This document shows, in pieces, positions 42,855 to 54,899 of a DNA stretch of 64,000 bases. A program made the position numbers and the translations under genes. The stretch is taken from NCBI GenBank assembly GCA_016946835.1, contig JACVTC010000050.1, forward strand, positions 662,501-726,500, read 5' to 3'. The stretch's first letter is position 1. Each line of letters starts with the position of its first letter. This DNA comes from Neocallimastix lanati (nom. inval.) (lineage: Eukaryota > Neocallimastigomycota > Neocallimastigomycetes > Neocallimastigales > Neocallimastigaceae). The notes below the pieces were generated by a model. It worked only from the letters and a program-made list of their open reading frames with translations. It made no database searches and was not told the DNA's origin.

Positions 42855-45800
42855 GAACGTAATCTTATATGTTTCCATAGTATAATCAATTCTCTAATGA
42901 ATCATATAATCTACATGAACAATTCAGTTTATTGGTTAATGAAAATTTATATAATATAGATTTAAGCAAAATAAACAAAGAACTTTGTAATGGTATTGTT
43001 CCTTAATGTCGAAAAAATGCTGAAGAATATTTTGTTACTCTTTAAGAAGTGTTTCAGTATTTGAATATATATGATAATGATTACTACTTTTGCGAAAGAG
43101 AAATTAATTATTTATCATCTGATACATGCATTTCAATATCCGAATTACATGAAATTTGTTTAGAAGAATCGAAACCATTCAATGTATGTGATTTCTCACC
43201 TAATGTCTTGTTAAGAGATGATTATTCATTATGTGATGCCTATTATGTAGCAGAATGTCCAAAGTTCTTTAAATCACCTTTTAAATATGCTCCAACGTGT
43301 GAAAAAGCAGTAGAAAAATATTAATATAGCCTTCTTAATAAATATGATGATAGTAATCAAGGTAATTTTGAAAAAGAAGAAAATTGTTTTAGAACGAAAT
43401 CTTTTATGTGCTAAATACTCTGGTAATTATTGTAAATTATATAAACAAGCTAGTATACTTCATATTAACGACAATGACAGAGATAAAATTTGTATTAATG
43501 ATGATTGTCGTCAAATCATATTAGAGTATTATACTAATTTATCAAATTTAGGTACAAAATATAATAATAATTATTATACACAGTTGGCTAATAGAGAAAT
43601 GTGCTTTTTAAAATCAAAACAGTGTACTTTACGAAAGAACATAAAAAGTATTTAAAAGAATTAGAACAATATAAGGAGTGTGAATTCGATTTTAGAGAAA
43701 TTTATGAAGGTAATATAGATTATGATTATAATGATGCTTGTACAAAATATAATAAAAAAATTGTCAAGACTTCTTTAAATCATATAATAAATATTCAAAA
43801 TCATGTAGTAAAACATATAATGTTTTTAACTATTTTCTTCTAAAACATTATAGTAATGATGAATTTGATAGAATTATAATGAAAACATTTATATTGCTGA
43901 ACGTAATCATATATGTTCTATAAAAATCATCTAATGAACATTGTGGGTTACATAAATTAATTAGTTATGCAATAGACTATACAAATATTTCGAATATAGA
44001 AACCATAAATAGTGAAATTTGTTTATATTCTGAATGTAAAGATACAGTTTTAGATTATTTTGAAAAAATTAATAATTTTTTAAAATATTTTGAATACGAT
44101 GAAGACATATATGCAAATAGTGAAATAGGTTTCATTGATAACGAAATTAATCATATACAATCAAAAGAATACAAATCTGAAAAACAAACGTTACATGAAC
44201 AATGTCTAGGCGAATTAAAAACCATATGAAACTTATAACTTCAATAGTTATGTATTGAGTAAAGATAAGAATAGTAATATTGATAATATATGTGAACAAT
44301 ATCATCAAGTGAACTGTCAATATTATGACAATGTTTTTACTCTTGCTCCAACATGTAAAAATGCATATCATGAAAATAGAAGTAGTTATTCCCTTCTTAT
44401 TAATGTTGATAATAACGATCAATGGATATGGGAAAAGATTAAAAAAGAAATTGTATGTACAAAGATGGAATCCAATTCTTATAGTGAAACAGCTTTTCTT
44501 TTTGAAATAGATTCTCCATATTATCCAGATAAACACTTTGAATCAGAAATAAAAGCTTACAATTATATAATTTGTCAAATTCCTGAATATAGAGAAGCTT
44601 AAATAAAATTTTATTGTTCTTTATTCAATAAAGTTTTTAGAGATGCTAGTAGACAAGAAGAATTAGCTAAAAAACAAATTGAATATTTATCATCTTAGGA
44701 ATGTTAAGATATAGGAGATGGAAAATTCAACACCATCACCGCTACAACAACAACAACAACAACAACTACTACTACTACTACTAATATTCCAATTTCAACC
44801 ACAATTACTATTATATTTCCAACTGTAACTACAGCTACAACAATTACTACTATTCCAACCACAACTACTACTACTTTAAATTCAATACCAACTATTGTTC
44901 GAATGATAATAGTTTATATTAAAAGTATAAATAATAATGGATGTATTATTGCTCATAAAACTGAAACATATAAATTATGATATTCCAATACTTATAATAA
45001 GAAAAATCCCAATCATTTGTGGGAAATTTCTAAATATGATGCTGGTATATTGAGAAATGTTAGAACTAAATATTATGTCAAATTTAATGGTATTAGTTTA
45101 ATTACTACTTCTAATAAATCAGAAGCAGTTACCATAAAAGATATTAATGATTCAAGTATTGCTAATTCTATTTGGCTTAAAGATTCAAGTAATAATATGG
45201 TATGTTCTTATGCCAGTGACGATAAAATACTTCTTCAACAATGTGATAAGAATAACAAAAACCAACGCTGGAATTCCATTGATAAAGATCTTGTAAAAAC
45301 TATTACTACTACTACTACTACTACTACTACTAACTACTACTATTGTAGCAAAACATATAAATGATTCTAATTCAATTTGGATATATAACAAAGATTATAA
45401 AAAGTGTTTATATTCTCTAAAGGATTCAGGTTAATATTTAACATTAGGAAATTGTGATGAAAGTGGCTATGATCAATGGATTTCAACTAATGGTTATTTT
45501 GTTTCTAAGGCTAATGAAGAATTATGTATTAAAGTTAAAGATTTTAATAAACATTTAATTCTTTTAGGTAAATGTGATAATAAGGCCAGATTAAGTCTTT
45601 TGGATAATTGATTTATCAAATTTACCTACTCTGATACATTATATCTTGGTATTATTTCTAGCAGCGATAGTCGTTTGCAATTAAATGATTGTAATTCCAG
45701 TAAAGGAGATCAAGTATGGGAAATAAAAAAAGAAAACGCATTAAAGATTTCTACCCCTTCTACTTCTGCTACTAGTTCTACTACAATTAGAACTACTACT

Positions 45801-46039
45801 ACGTCCAGAAGATCTACCACCACTACTACCAGAAAGACTACTACCACTACCACCACTACTACTATAAGGACTTCTTCTACCACTAGAAAGCAAGTGCTAA
45901 TCAATAAAGAACTTGTAGTCCAAAATACTGAGTAAAGCATTGCCCATTTAGAGAACGCCGTAGCAAGGAAGGTAAATGTAATCTTGGCATCGAGTATTGT
46001 CAAGCTGGATGTCAAAAAGAATTCGGTGTATGCTTATGA
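42855..46039 (+). pseudogene. Broken secreted Cys-rich repeat protein with ricin-B-like and hevein-like ends
   Basis: A long reading frame recovered across several frameshifts and about ten stops. N-terminal part (42.86-44.71 kb): repeated Cys-rich modules, each with an (A/L)ERN(L/H)(I/L)C start (42.86, 43.40, 43.89 kb), a later (I/E)(C)xxxCRxxxxEY-type segment, and a partner module with a Y(A/P)PTC-like motif (near 43.28 and 44.35 kb). Thr/Ser-rich linkers follow (44.73-44.88, 45.30-45.34, 45.75-45.89 kb). Between them are ricin-B-lectin-like segments: HLWEISKYDAG, LLQQCDKNNKNQRWNS, LGNCDESGYDQW, LQLNDCNSSKGDQVWEI. The last 30 codons, KEGKCNLGIEYCQAGCQKEFGVC then TGA, look like the end of a hevein-type chitin-binding domain. 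In-frame TAA/TAG occur at 42878, 43004, 43043, 43322, 44600, 44696 and 44705; TGA at 44978 and later. The architecture suggests a former extracellular carbohydrate-binding protein. I do not recognise the N-terminal repeat family. Confidence 0.7.
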
Positions 46040-46598
46040 ATCTGACATAGCCAATTAAAATGTTTGATTTGGTAATTTTGGTATTTTAACTTTAAAAAAA
46101 AAATTTATTAATTTAGATTAAAAATAAAAAAGTTAAATTTAATTTTTTTTAATATACATATTTTTTCATTCTATCCATATGAAAAAAGTTAAAAAAATAA
46201 TTTATTGGGTTAAAGTTCTAACCCTACACTTCGTTATATTTGAGAAAAGTATGTGTGTTTTTTATAATAAACTTTATTTATTTTTGTATTTATTTAATAC
46301 ATAAATTTTATTAATGTGAAGAACTCATTTTTTTAAGATAATAAAAATAATTATTTTTTATAGTAAAAATTACATATTTAATCATGTGATAATTCTATGA
46401 ATTAATACACATAGATAAATGTTACACAGCATAAAAATATAAGAATAAAATATTAATATAAGATAAAAATATAATATTGATAATAATATAGGAATATAAA
46501 AATATAATTTTAATAATATAAAAATATAAAATAAAATGTGATTATTTTAACAATATTATAATGAAATTTTATATCAATAAAATATATGCATAAATATA

Positions 46599-46643
<45 letters not shown>

Positions 46644-46813
46644 TAATAATAAATAATAATAATAAATTATAATAATAAATAATAATAATAAATAATAATA
46701 ATAAATAATAATAATAAATTATAATAATAAATAATAATAAATAATAATAATAAATAATAATAATAATAAATAATAATAATAAATAATAATAATAAATAAT
46801 AATAATAATAATA

Positions 46814-46854
<41 letters not shown>

Positions 46855-47928
46855 TAATAATAATGATAATAATAAAAATTAGATAAAAGTTATAAAATAA
46901 GTTTTTATTTTTGGAATAAAAAATAAACTATATATTAAAAATTTTGTTTATCGCTTTGGTTAGTGTATTATGAAAGAATTTCTATGTGTATTTTTTGATG
47001 ATATTACACTATAATAATTGAATAATAAGTTTCATCTTTTGTACTTTTTGGTTTCGCCATTATAATTTATCTATAACAAGAAGAAATATGTTCAGAAAGC
47101 ATTCTTTTTAATTTTTATTATGTGATATAAATAATGTTTTAATTGTCTAGATATTATATTTTTTTTTAATATAATATATATATTATTTAATGCTTAAATG
47201 AATTGAATTAATAAAACTAATAAATATATATATTATATAATTATATTATATAATTATATAATAATATTTCTATAATTAATGACTATCATTAATTATAGCC
47301 AGGGAATTAAGGAATTATGGAATTATTTCAATCTATTATATTATAAAAGCTATTGGTATAATTTATTTTTAATTAAATGATTTAATTAAAACTAATTGTA
47401 AATACATTTACATTATAAACTTTAATTTTAATTACAATATATTACATTATCAATATTAATCAATAATTTTTCATAAAATAATTAAAATTATTAAAATTTA
47501 TTAATGTATAGATATAAATGTTTTTAATATATTAATTTTTTTATTTAATATAAATATATATATATAAAAGTTTATTAATTATAAAAATTATTATTTGATA
47601 GATTGTAATATTGCAAAGCAGAGTGAGTGAATTAGCTTCTAAATATAGTTTTAGAAATAGTAATGAAAAAAAAAAAAAAAAGCATATATATATATAAAAA
47701 CATATATTTAATTTTTTTTTTTAAATCTTTATTATTTTCATTTGAATTAAATAATAAGATATATTTTTAATTTTAACTAAATTTTAAACTAATTTCATAT
47801 TATTATTATAATTATTATTATACTAATAAAAAGTAACATTAAAATAATTTAATAGCCAACTAATAGAGAATAATAAAATATTATTATATTTATTGATTGC
47901 TTAGTATTTAAAGAAAGAATTAAGAAAA
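46040..47928. other. AT-rich intergenic region
   Basis: No coding signal. It contains the AAT/AAATAAT array listed separately, a short palindromic TATATAATTATATTATATAATTA-like stretch near 47.23 kb, and the presumed promoter of the downstream 1630-codon gene, with a TTTAAAGAAAGAATTAAG leader directly before the ATG. Confidence 0.6.
46601..46876. repeat. AAT array mixed with AAATAAT units
   Basis: About 275 nt of AAT triplets interrupted by AAATAAT and AAATTAT steps, ending in GATAATAAT variants. Related in sequence to the much larger heptamer array near 55 kb. Confidence 0.9.
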
Positions 47929-50900
47929 ATGAAAAATAATACTAAAAAGAGTAGTAGAACATCTAAAATTCTTACAGAAGAAAAAAAGAATCAAGTTAAT
48001 GATGGAGACAATAGCTTAGAAAGTAAAGCTAATAACTCAACAATATCTAATAAGGATGAATATTATGAAAAGAAAAGAAAGAGAAATAATAAAAATAATC
48101 AAAAGAAAAACAAAGATTCAGATGCAGAAGATGGTCCAAAAGTTTCTTTTAATACTATGGATGATAAATATGAAATCATCATTAAAATGGAGGGTTTAAC
48201 TCAAGACAACATTAAATTAGATTTAGTGGATAACTATTTCATTTTTACATGTCAAATGATCCAGAATATTCTTAATGGAAGTGATAAAAATGAATTTTGT
48301 TGTTATAAAAAATCATTTAAACTACCAAATGATTCAGAACCGAAATCATTGAAGGCTAATCTCAATGAAAGTCAATTAAATGTTACTATCAAAAGAAAAA
48401 CTGAACAACAAAAATCCTATTCTAAAGAAAAACTTAATAATCCTATATCGACATCAAATGAAGATTTAAATGAAAAGGAATCATCAAGTGAAAAGGAATC
48501 ATCAATTCATGATATAAGTAAATTTAAAATGGATAAAGGTTTGGAGAAAAGTTTAGATAAGAAGCAAAATAAAAAAAAATATTCATTAAATACAGAAAAG
48601 GGTAAAGATCAAAAAAGAAACATAAATAAGCCTGTTGAAAAAATAACTGCTAATGAAAATTCAAATGATAAAATGAATAAGAAGAATAATAATGATGAAG
48701 TCAATACTACTGAACCTGAAATCACAGTAAATGATATCCATTCTGAAATGAAGACAAATATTAAGAAAAAGAATGCTTTATCAGAAACAAATATTGTTGA
48801 TTTATTTTCCTTCAAAAAATTAAAAAAATTTAATTCAGATACTAATTTATTCTTTCACAATAATAGAAATAAAATTATTTTTATAAATTCATCTTCATTC
48901 GAGAATAATACGAAAGATCATGAAAAATTAAATAATGTTGAACTTTGTTCATTTGTTCCTCATAGTAACATGCTTCAAAGAAGATCTCAATCAGAACAAA
49001 GTATTGGTCATGAGAATAGTATCAGTTCTAAACTTTTCCAATTACCAAGCGAAGATATTGAAAATGCAGAATGGAATGTGGTATATAGGAAAAAACAAAA
49101 TAAAAGAAAAAGATTCTCTAAGAAAGATAATGATGATGATTCATCGAAACCCCATAAATCACATTATAATGATCCAAACAACTTTTTTTCACCACTTTAT
49201 ATTAGTGATGAAAATATTACATTTAAATTAAATTCTTCAGCGAATAAACAAAAGAATAAAAAATCAAGAGATCCAAACAATTATTATTCACCCCTTTATA
49301 TTAGTAATGATAATATTACATCTAGCTTAGATTCTTTAATTAGTGAAACCCCAATAACCCAAAAGAATTCTTCTAGAGATTCCACAAATAAAAATGTTAG
49401 TTCTTCTGGAGAAAAACCAAAAAAGAATAAAGGCTCTTCAAAGGGAAATAAAAAAGCAAATAAAAATAAATTATCATCTTCAAAAGAAAATTCAGAGAAA
49501 ATTAATGAAGCTCTTAATATAGAAGATATAAAGAAAAGCAATGATAATTCATCAAAGGAAGTTTCAAAGAAATCTAATGATGATTCTAATAAAAATATTT
49601 CAATGAAATCTAGTGATGATTCTTGTAAAAAAGATATAAAGAAATCTAATGATAACTCAGATAAAAAGACTTCAAAGAAATCTAATGATGATTCTGATAA
49701 AAAGGTTTCAAAAAAATCTAATGATGATTCTATCAAAAAAGATATAAAGAAAACTGATGATATTTCTAATAAAGATGATATAAAGGAATGTAATGATCTT
49801 TCTACAAGAAAAAGTACGAAAATTAATAAAAACCAAGACTCAAAACAAAAATCGAAAGACAAATTAAAACCAATTGAAAAACAAGTATCAAAAGATAAAT
49901 TAAACCCTGCTGAAAATCAAGATGAAAAGTCAGATGAACAACTAATCGAAAAATCAATCAAAAAATCAGCTAAAAAACCAGTCGAAAAGTCTGTAGAAAA
50001 GTCTATAGAGAAGTCTATAGAAAAGTTAAATGAAAAATCGGATGAAAAGCCAGATGAGAAGTCAGTCAAAAAACCAGTAGAAAAACCAGTAGAAAAACCA
50101 GTAGAAAAACCAGTAGAAAAACCAGTAGAAAAACCAGTAGAAAAACCAGTAGAAAAACAAAAAGAAAAACCAGTAGAAAAACCAGAAGAAAAACAAAAGG
50201 AAAAACCAGAAGAAAAACTAGTAGAACAATCCATAGAAAAGCCTGTAGAAAAATCAGATGAAAAGTCTGTTGAACAACCAATTGAAAAGTTTAGCAAGAA
50301 ATTAGTTAAAAAAACATCTAAAAAATCAGTCAAAAAATCAGTAGAAAAGCCAGTAGAAAAGCAAGTAGAACAACCAGTAGAACAATCGTTAGAAAAACAA
50401 GAAGAAAAACCAGTAGAAAAACCAATAGAAAAATTAGAAGAAAAATCAGAAGAAAATTCAGTAGAAAAACCAATAGAACAACCAAAAGAAAAACCAGAAG
50501 AAAAATCAGAGGAAAAACCAGAAGAAAAGCCAAAAGAAAAACAAAAAGAAAGACAAAAAGAAAAACCAGAAGAAAAACCAGAAGAAAAGCTAGTAGAACA
50601 ATCCATAGAAAAGCCTGTAGAAAAACCAGATGAAATGTCTGTTGAACAACCAATTAAAAAGTTAAGTAAAAAATCAGTTAAAAAATCAGCTAAAAAATCA
50701 ATCAAAAAACCAGAAGAAAATCTAATAGAAAAGCCAATAGAAAAACCAGAAGAAAAATCAGAAGAAAAATCAGAAGAAAAATCAGAAGAAAAACCAGAAG
50801 AAAAACCAGAAGAAAAACCAGAAGAAAAACCAGAAGAAAAATCAGAAGAAAAACCAGAAGAAAAACCAGAAGAAAAACCAGAAGAAAAACCAGAAGAAAA

Positions 50901-52821
50901 ACCAATAGAAAAACCAATAGAAAAACCAATAGAAAAACCAATAGAAAAACCAGAAGAAAAACCAGAAGAAAAACCAGAAGAAAAACCAATAGAAAAGCCA
51001 ATAGAAAAGCCAATAGAAAAGCCAATAGAAAAGCCAATAGAAAAACCAATAGAAAAACCAGTAGAAAAAGTAGAAGAAAAACCAATAGAAAAACCAGTAG
51101 AAAAACCAGTAGAAAAACCAGTAGAAAAACCAGTAGAAAAACCAGTAGAAAAACCAGTAGAAAAACCAGTAGAAAAACCAGTAGAAAAACCAGTAGAAAA
51201 ACCAGTAGAAAAACCAGTAGAAAAACCAGTAGAACAACCAGTAGAACAACCAGTAGAACAACCAGTAGAAAAACCAGTAGAAAAACCAATAGAAAAACCA
51301 ATAGAAAAACCAATAGAAAAACCAATAGAAAAACCAGAAGAAAAACCAGAAGAAAAACCAGTAGAAAAGCCAATAGAAAAGCCAATAGAAAAGCCAATAG
51401 AAAAGCCAATAGAAAAGCCAATAGAAAAACCAATAGAAAAACCAGTAGAAAAAGTAGAAGAAAAACCAATAGAAAAACCAGTAGAAAAACCAGTAGAAAA
51501 ACCAGTAGAAAAACCAGTAGAAAAACCAGTAGAAAAACCAGTAGAAAAACCAGTAGAAAAACCAGTAGAAAAACCAGTAGAAAAACCAGTAGAAAAACCA
51601 GTAGAAAAACCAGTAGAACAACCAGTAGAACAACCAGTAGAACAACCAGTAGAACAACCAGTAGAAAAACCAGTAGAAAAACCAGTAGAAAAACCAGTAG
51701 AACAACCAGTAGAACAACCAGTAGAACAACCAGTAGAACAACCAGTAGAACAACCAGTAGAACAACCAGTAGAACAACCAGTAGAACAACCAGTAGAACA
51801 ACCAGTAGAACAACCAGTAGAACAAGGAAAATTAAGAAAAATTGAAAAACAAACAGAAAAACAAATATCACAAAGAAAATTAAGTCCAACTGGAAAGCAA
51901 ACAGAAAAACAAGAACCAAAAGGAAAATTAAGTCTAACTGAAAAACAAAATGATAAGCAAAAATTAAAAAATAAAGAAAGACCAATTATAAAGCAAGAAT
52001 CAAAATATAAAGTAAGACCAACTGAAAAACAAGAATCGCAAAGAAGTTTACATCAATATGTAATAGGTAATATTAATAAGAATAATACGAATAAGCCATT
52101 AAATAAAAATAATTCTAGAAAAGAATTTCCACAACATACAATAATGAAACAAAAATCATCTCTTTCAAATTCTGATTCTATACCCAGAAAATCTATTAGT
52201 TCGAATGAGAGTCGTATTAGTAGTTCTCAGAGACCTCCATTTACCACTTCGATGTCTAAAAGAAGCTCTTTTAATTCTGGAATCAGTAATAAAAAACCAT
52301 TTTTATATTCTTATTCTGCTAATAAAATTGAATCCAAACCATTATTCTTGAACTCTCGTTCTACTAATAAAATAGATTCCAGACCATTACTCAATCGTTC
52401 TTCGAATAGCTATGAGGCATTAAAACAAAAAATATTTAAAGAAATTGGTGAAAATCAAAAGTCAAAATTAGCTAAAAAGAATTCTAACGATATGTCAATA
52501 TCAAAATATATTGAATCTAAAGGACATTCAGATATTCAACCATCATCAGTACAAAATGTGAATAAACCTGCATTAATAACCCCATCCTCATCATTTATAT
52601 ATGAAGCAACTCGTAAAAATTCAAAAATACCTATTTTATCAAAATATAATTTATCAAGAAAGAATTCTAAATTAGAAGATAAAATAACTCAAAGTGATAA
52701 TAATATTAATATTAAAAAATCAAGAATTCCCATAACTCCTACAAGTAAAATTGCATTAAGTAAAATTGATGACCGTATCACTAATTCACATAATACACAA
52801 AATAAAATATTAATAAATTAA
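47929..52821 (+). CDS. Hsp20/alpha-crystallin-domain protein with giant Pro-x-Glu-Lys repeat tail
   Basis: Single exon, 1630 residues. Residues 1-70 are Lys/Asn/Ser-rich. Residues 71-157 look like an alpha-crystallin (small heat-shock protein) domain: [34 protein letters not shown] (the usual A/DDIKVEVEDNxLxI region), [20 protein letters not shown] (YRRSFxLPxxVDPxxIKA) and LNVTIKRK (GVLTITxPK). A basic, Asn/Ser-rich stretch follows, with a duplicated DPNN(F/Y)(F/Y)SPLYIS block (nt 49171 and 49270) and KKSNDDS repeats (nt 49.53-49.76 kb). Residues about 700-1300 are tetrapeptides P-(V/I/E)-E-(K/Q). The last 320 residues are basic and Ser-rich. Ordinary small heat-shock proteins are about 150-250 residues, so this is a very unusual extension. 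No signal peptide or membrane segment. The chaperone role is inferred from the domain only; TAA stop. Confidence 0.85.
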   Translation: MKNNTKKSSRTSKILTEEKKNQVNDGDNSLESKANNSTISNKDEYYEKKRKRNNKNNQKKNKDSDAEDGPKVSFNTMDDKYEIIIKMEGLTQDNIKLDLVDNYFIFTCQMIQNILNGSDKNEFCCYKKSFKLPNDSEPKSLKANLNESQLNVTIKRKTEQQKSYSKEKLNNPISTSNEDLNEKESSSEKESSIHDISKFKMDKGLEKSLDKKQNKKKYSLNTEKGKDQKRNINKPVEKITANENSNDKMNKKNNNDEVNTTEPEITVNDIHSEMKTNIKKKNALSETNIVDLFSFKKLKKFNSDTNLFFHNNRNKIIFINSSSFENNTKDHEKLNNVELCSFVPHSNMLQRRSQSEQSIGHENSISSKLFQLPSEDIENAEWNVVYRKKQNKRKRFSKKDNDDDSSKPHKSHYNDPNNFFSPLYISDENITFKLNSSANKQKNKKSRDPNNYYSPLYISNDNITSSLDSLISETPITQKNSSRDSTNKNVSSSGEKPKKNKGSSKGNKKANKNKLSSSKENSEKINEALNIEDIKKSNDNSSKEVSKKSNDDSNKNISMKSSDDSCKKDIKKSNDNSDKKTSKKSNDDSDKKVSKKSNDDSIKKDIKKTDDISNKDDIKECNDLSTRKSTKINKNQDSKQKSKDKLKPIEKQVSKDKLNPAENQDEKSDEQLIEKSIKKSAKKPVEKSVEKSIEKSIEKLNEKSDEKPDEKSVKKPVEKPVEKPVEKPVEKPVEKPVEKPVEKQKEKPVEKPEEKQKEKPEEKLVEQSIEKPVEKSDEKSVEQPIEKFSKKLVKKTSKKSVKKSVEKPVEKQVEQPVEQSLEKQEEKPVEKPIEKLEEKSEENSVEKPIEQPKEKPEEKSEEKPEEKPKEKQKERQKEKPEEKPEEKLVEQSIEKPVEKPDEMSVEQPIKKLSKKSVKKSAKKSIKKPEENLIEKPIEKPEEKSEEKSEEKSEEKPEEKPEEKPEEKPEEKSEEKPEEKPEEKPEEKPEEKPIEKPIEKPIEKPIEKPEEKPEEKPEEKPIEKPIEKPIEKPIEKPIEKPIEKPVEKVEEKPIEKPVEKPVEKPVEKPVEKPVEKPVEKPVEKPVEKPVEKPVEKPVEKPVEQPVEQPVEQPVEKPVEKPIEKPIEKPIEKPIEKPEEKPEEKPVEKPIEKPIEKPIEKPIEKPIEKPIEKPVEKVEEKPIEKPVEKPVEKPVEKPVEKPVEKPVEKPVEKPVEKPVEKPVEKPVEKPVEQPVEQPVEQPVEQPVEKPVEKPVEKPVEQPVEQPVEQPVEQPVEQPVEQPVEQPVEQPVEQPVEQPVEQGKLRKIEKQTEKQISQRKLSPTGKQTEKQEPKGKLSLTEKQNDKQKLKNKERPIIKQESKYKVRPTEKQESQRSLHQYVIGNINKNNTNKPLNKNNSRKEFPQHTIMKQKSSLSNSDSIPRKSISSNESRISSSQRPPFTTSMSKRSSFNSGISNKKPFLYSYSANKIESKPLFLNSRSTNKIDSRPLLNRSSNSYEALKQKIFKEIGENQKSKLAKKNSNDMSISKYIESKGHSDIQPSSVQNVNKPALITPSSSFIYEATRKNSKIPILSKYNLSRKNSKLEDKITQSDNNINIKKSRIPITPTSKIALSKIDDRITNSHNTQNKILIN
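50068..51826 (+). repeat. 12-bp coding minisatellite (CCA-GTA-GAA-AAA family) with higher-order duplications
   Basis: Well over 100 tandem 12-nt units encode [12 protein letters not shown] or P-V-E-Q. Blocks of like variants occur together ([16 protein letters not shown]). Two larger duplications are visible: the break GTAGAAAAAGTAGAAGAAAA recurs at 51061 and 51445 (384 bp, 32 units), and the GTAGAACAATCCATAGAAAA block recurs at 50221 and 50593 (372 bp, 31 units). Frame is never lost. Confidence 0.95.
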
Positions 52822-52865
52822 ATTAGTAAAAATATATATTTTTTAAACTAATGAATCATTGTCAT

Positions 52866-52899
<34 letters not shown>

Positions 52900-53400
52900 A
52901 AATTATTATTATTATTATTATTATTATTTTTTTTTTTCATTTGCTAAATTTTTATTTTATTTAACATAAATAAAATTATTTTTATGAAAATAAAATTTCA
53001 AACATATTTTATTTCTATCATTTGTATCTTGTATATAATGAAATAATATAAAAAAAATAATAAAATGGTCAATTAAATAAAATATTTCTAAATTCCTTTT
53101 TTATTTATTTATTATTTATTTATTTATATATTAATTTACTAATTCATAAAATTATAATTTTATGTAGAAAAATTTTATAAGAATAAAAAGTTTTTTTTTT
53201 TTTAAAAAAAAATAAAAAAGAATAAAAAAATTTTTTTTTAAAAAAAAAATTTAATAAATGATGTATAAATGCATATTAAAATTATTATTATTATGATTAT
53301 TATGATTATTATTACTATAATTATTATTATTATTATTACAATTATTATTATTATTATTATTATTACTATTATTATTATTATTATTATTGGAAATATAATC

Positions 53401-53435
<35 letters not shown>

Positions 53436-54899
53436 TTTTTTTTTTTTTTTTTTTATTTTTATTATTATTATTAATCAATTATTCTTTATTATTATAGTAT
53501 AAATATTTTGGTGATATTTTTTACATATTAATCAAATGATTTAGGAATGTTCTTTAGTATTTTCGATAATTTCAAAATTGTTATATATTCCTATATATAA
53601 TATTGAAATAATATATATAAAGAATATATAATCTATAGAATAATTATATATTTATTAATATATTCCTTTTATTTATTTAATATATATATTATAAAATATA
53701 TATTTGGTAAATTAAAATAAAGTTTTATTTAAAAAATAATATATTTAAAAGAATATAAATGAATATACTGTAAATATATGATTTTAAGTTCCAGATTTTT
53801 TTTTTTTAATATAATTTTGTCAAATGTCATTGTAAAAAAAAAAAATGGCTGTCATTATTTTTATAGGTTGAATTTTGTTTTTTACAAAATGTTTGTAAAA
53901 TAATAATTATATTCAACTTATGAATATATGTTAATTTAATAGTAATTGGTTATTATCAAGATCTTTGAAATTACAAAATTATTATTAGTAATAGAGGTTT
54001 CATATTTTATTTTACTTTAATTTATAATTACTTTCAAAGTTGATAATTTTCATTATCAATTAGGTGTCATAAATTTATTATTTTTTTTATATAAAAATTC
54101 ATATGAATATGATGTATATTAAATTTTATTATTATTATTTTTAATAATGTTTTGTTTAATAATTTTAAAAATCAAAAAAATTAAAAAAAAAAAAAAAAAG
54201 ATTAAATATAATAATATTAATTTAAAAATATAATATTACTAAAAAGTGGATTCCAAAGAATTTCTTATCATATAAAATTTTAACTTTCATAAACCAATAA
54301 TTATTGAAATTAAATAATATAATAATATATTAATTGTATATTATTTATAAATAAATTATTTAAATCAATTAACAATATATTATGTTTTTAAATAATATTT
54401 TATTATATTAGATTATATATTGGTATATACAGTATTTATATATTACAGTATTTACCGATATAAATTTTGAAATTTTATTATTGTACGTATATTTTCTCAA
54501 ATTTTATAAATGTATACGTTATATATTTATTATTATTTAGAATTTATCCTTTATTATTTTTTTCGATAATTATTAATTAATTAAAAATGAGAAATAATAA
54601 AAAAAGTTGGGTAAAAATAGTATTAAAATAAATATGATTTTGAGTAAAAGGACATCATATATGTATATGCATATATGTACAAAAGACTATTAAAAAAAAA
54701 AAAAAAAAAAAGATATTAATATTATAAAATCGAAAATAATTAATATATGAAATAAATAAATAATTTTTTTTTAAATATAAAAATTTATTAGTTAATATAA
54801 AAGAATATAAAGCAAATATAACTAAAAATATATAATAAAAAAAATTAGATATTAAATTATATAATACAAATAATAATAAATAATAAAAAGGGTATTTAT
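52822..54899. other. AT-rich intergenic region
   Basis: ATT runs at 52875-52927 and 53275-53475, poly(T) and poly(A) tracts, and no conserved coding signal. The Ile/Leu/Phe frame at 53.27-53.50 kb is a repeat artefact. Confidence 0.6.

Noticed and set aside
44147-44536. 129-codon minus-strand frame across the broken secreted gene
   Set aside because: Antisense shadow; the plus strand carries the Cys-rich modules and this frame shows no domain pattern.
42855-46039. Reassigned TAA/TAG (Gln) genetic code for this organism
   Set aside because: Intact genes in the window end at TAA or TAG at the family-expected C-terminus, and frameshifts are also present, so pseudogenisation is simpler.
50702-51985. 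Long minus-strand open frames (up to 427 codons) of Val-Phe-Leu-Leu or Phe-Tyr-Trp repeats
   Set aside because: They mirror the 12-bp coding repeat of the plus-strand gene. A period divisible by three keeps all frames open, and composition alone explains the product.
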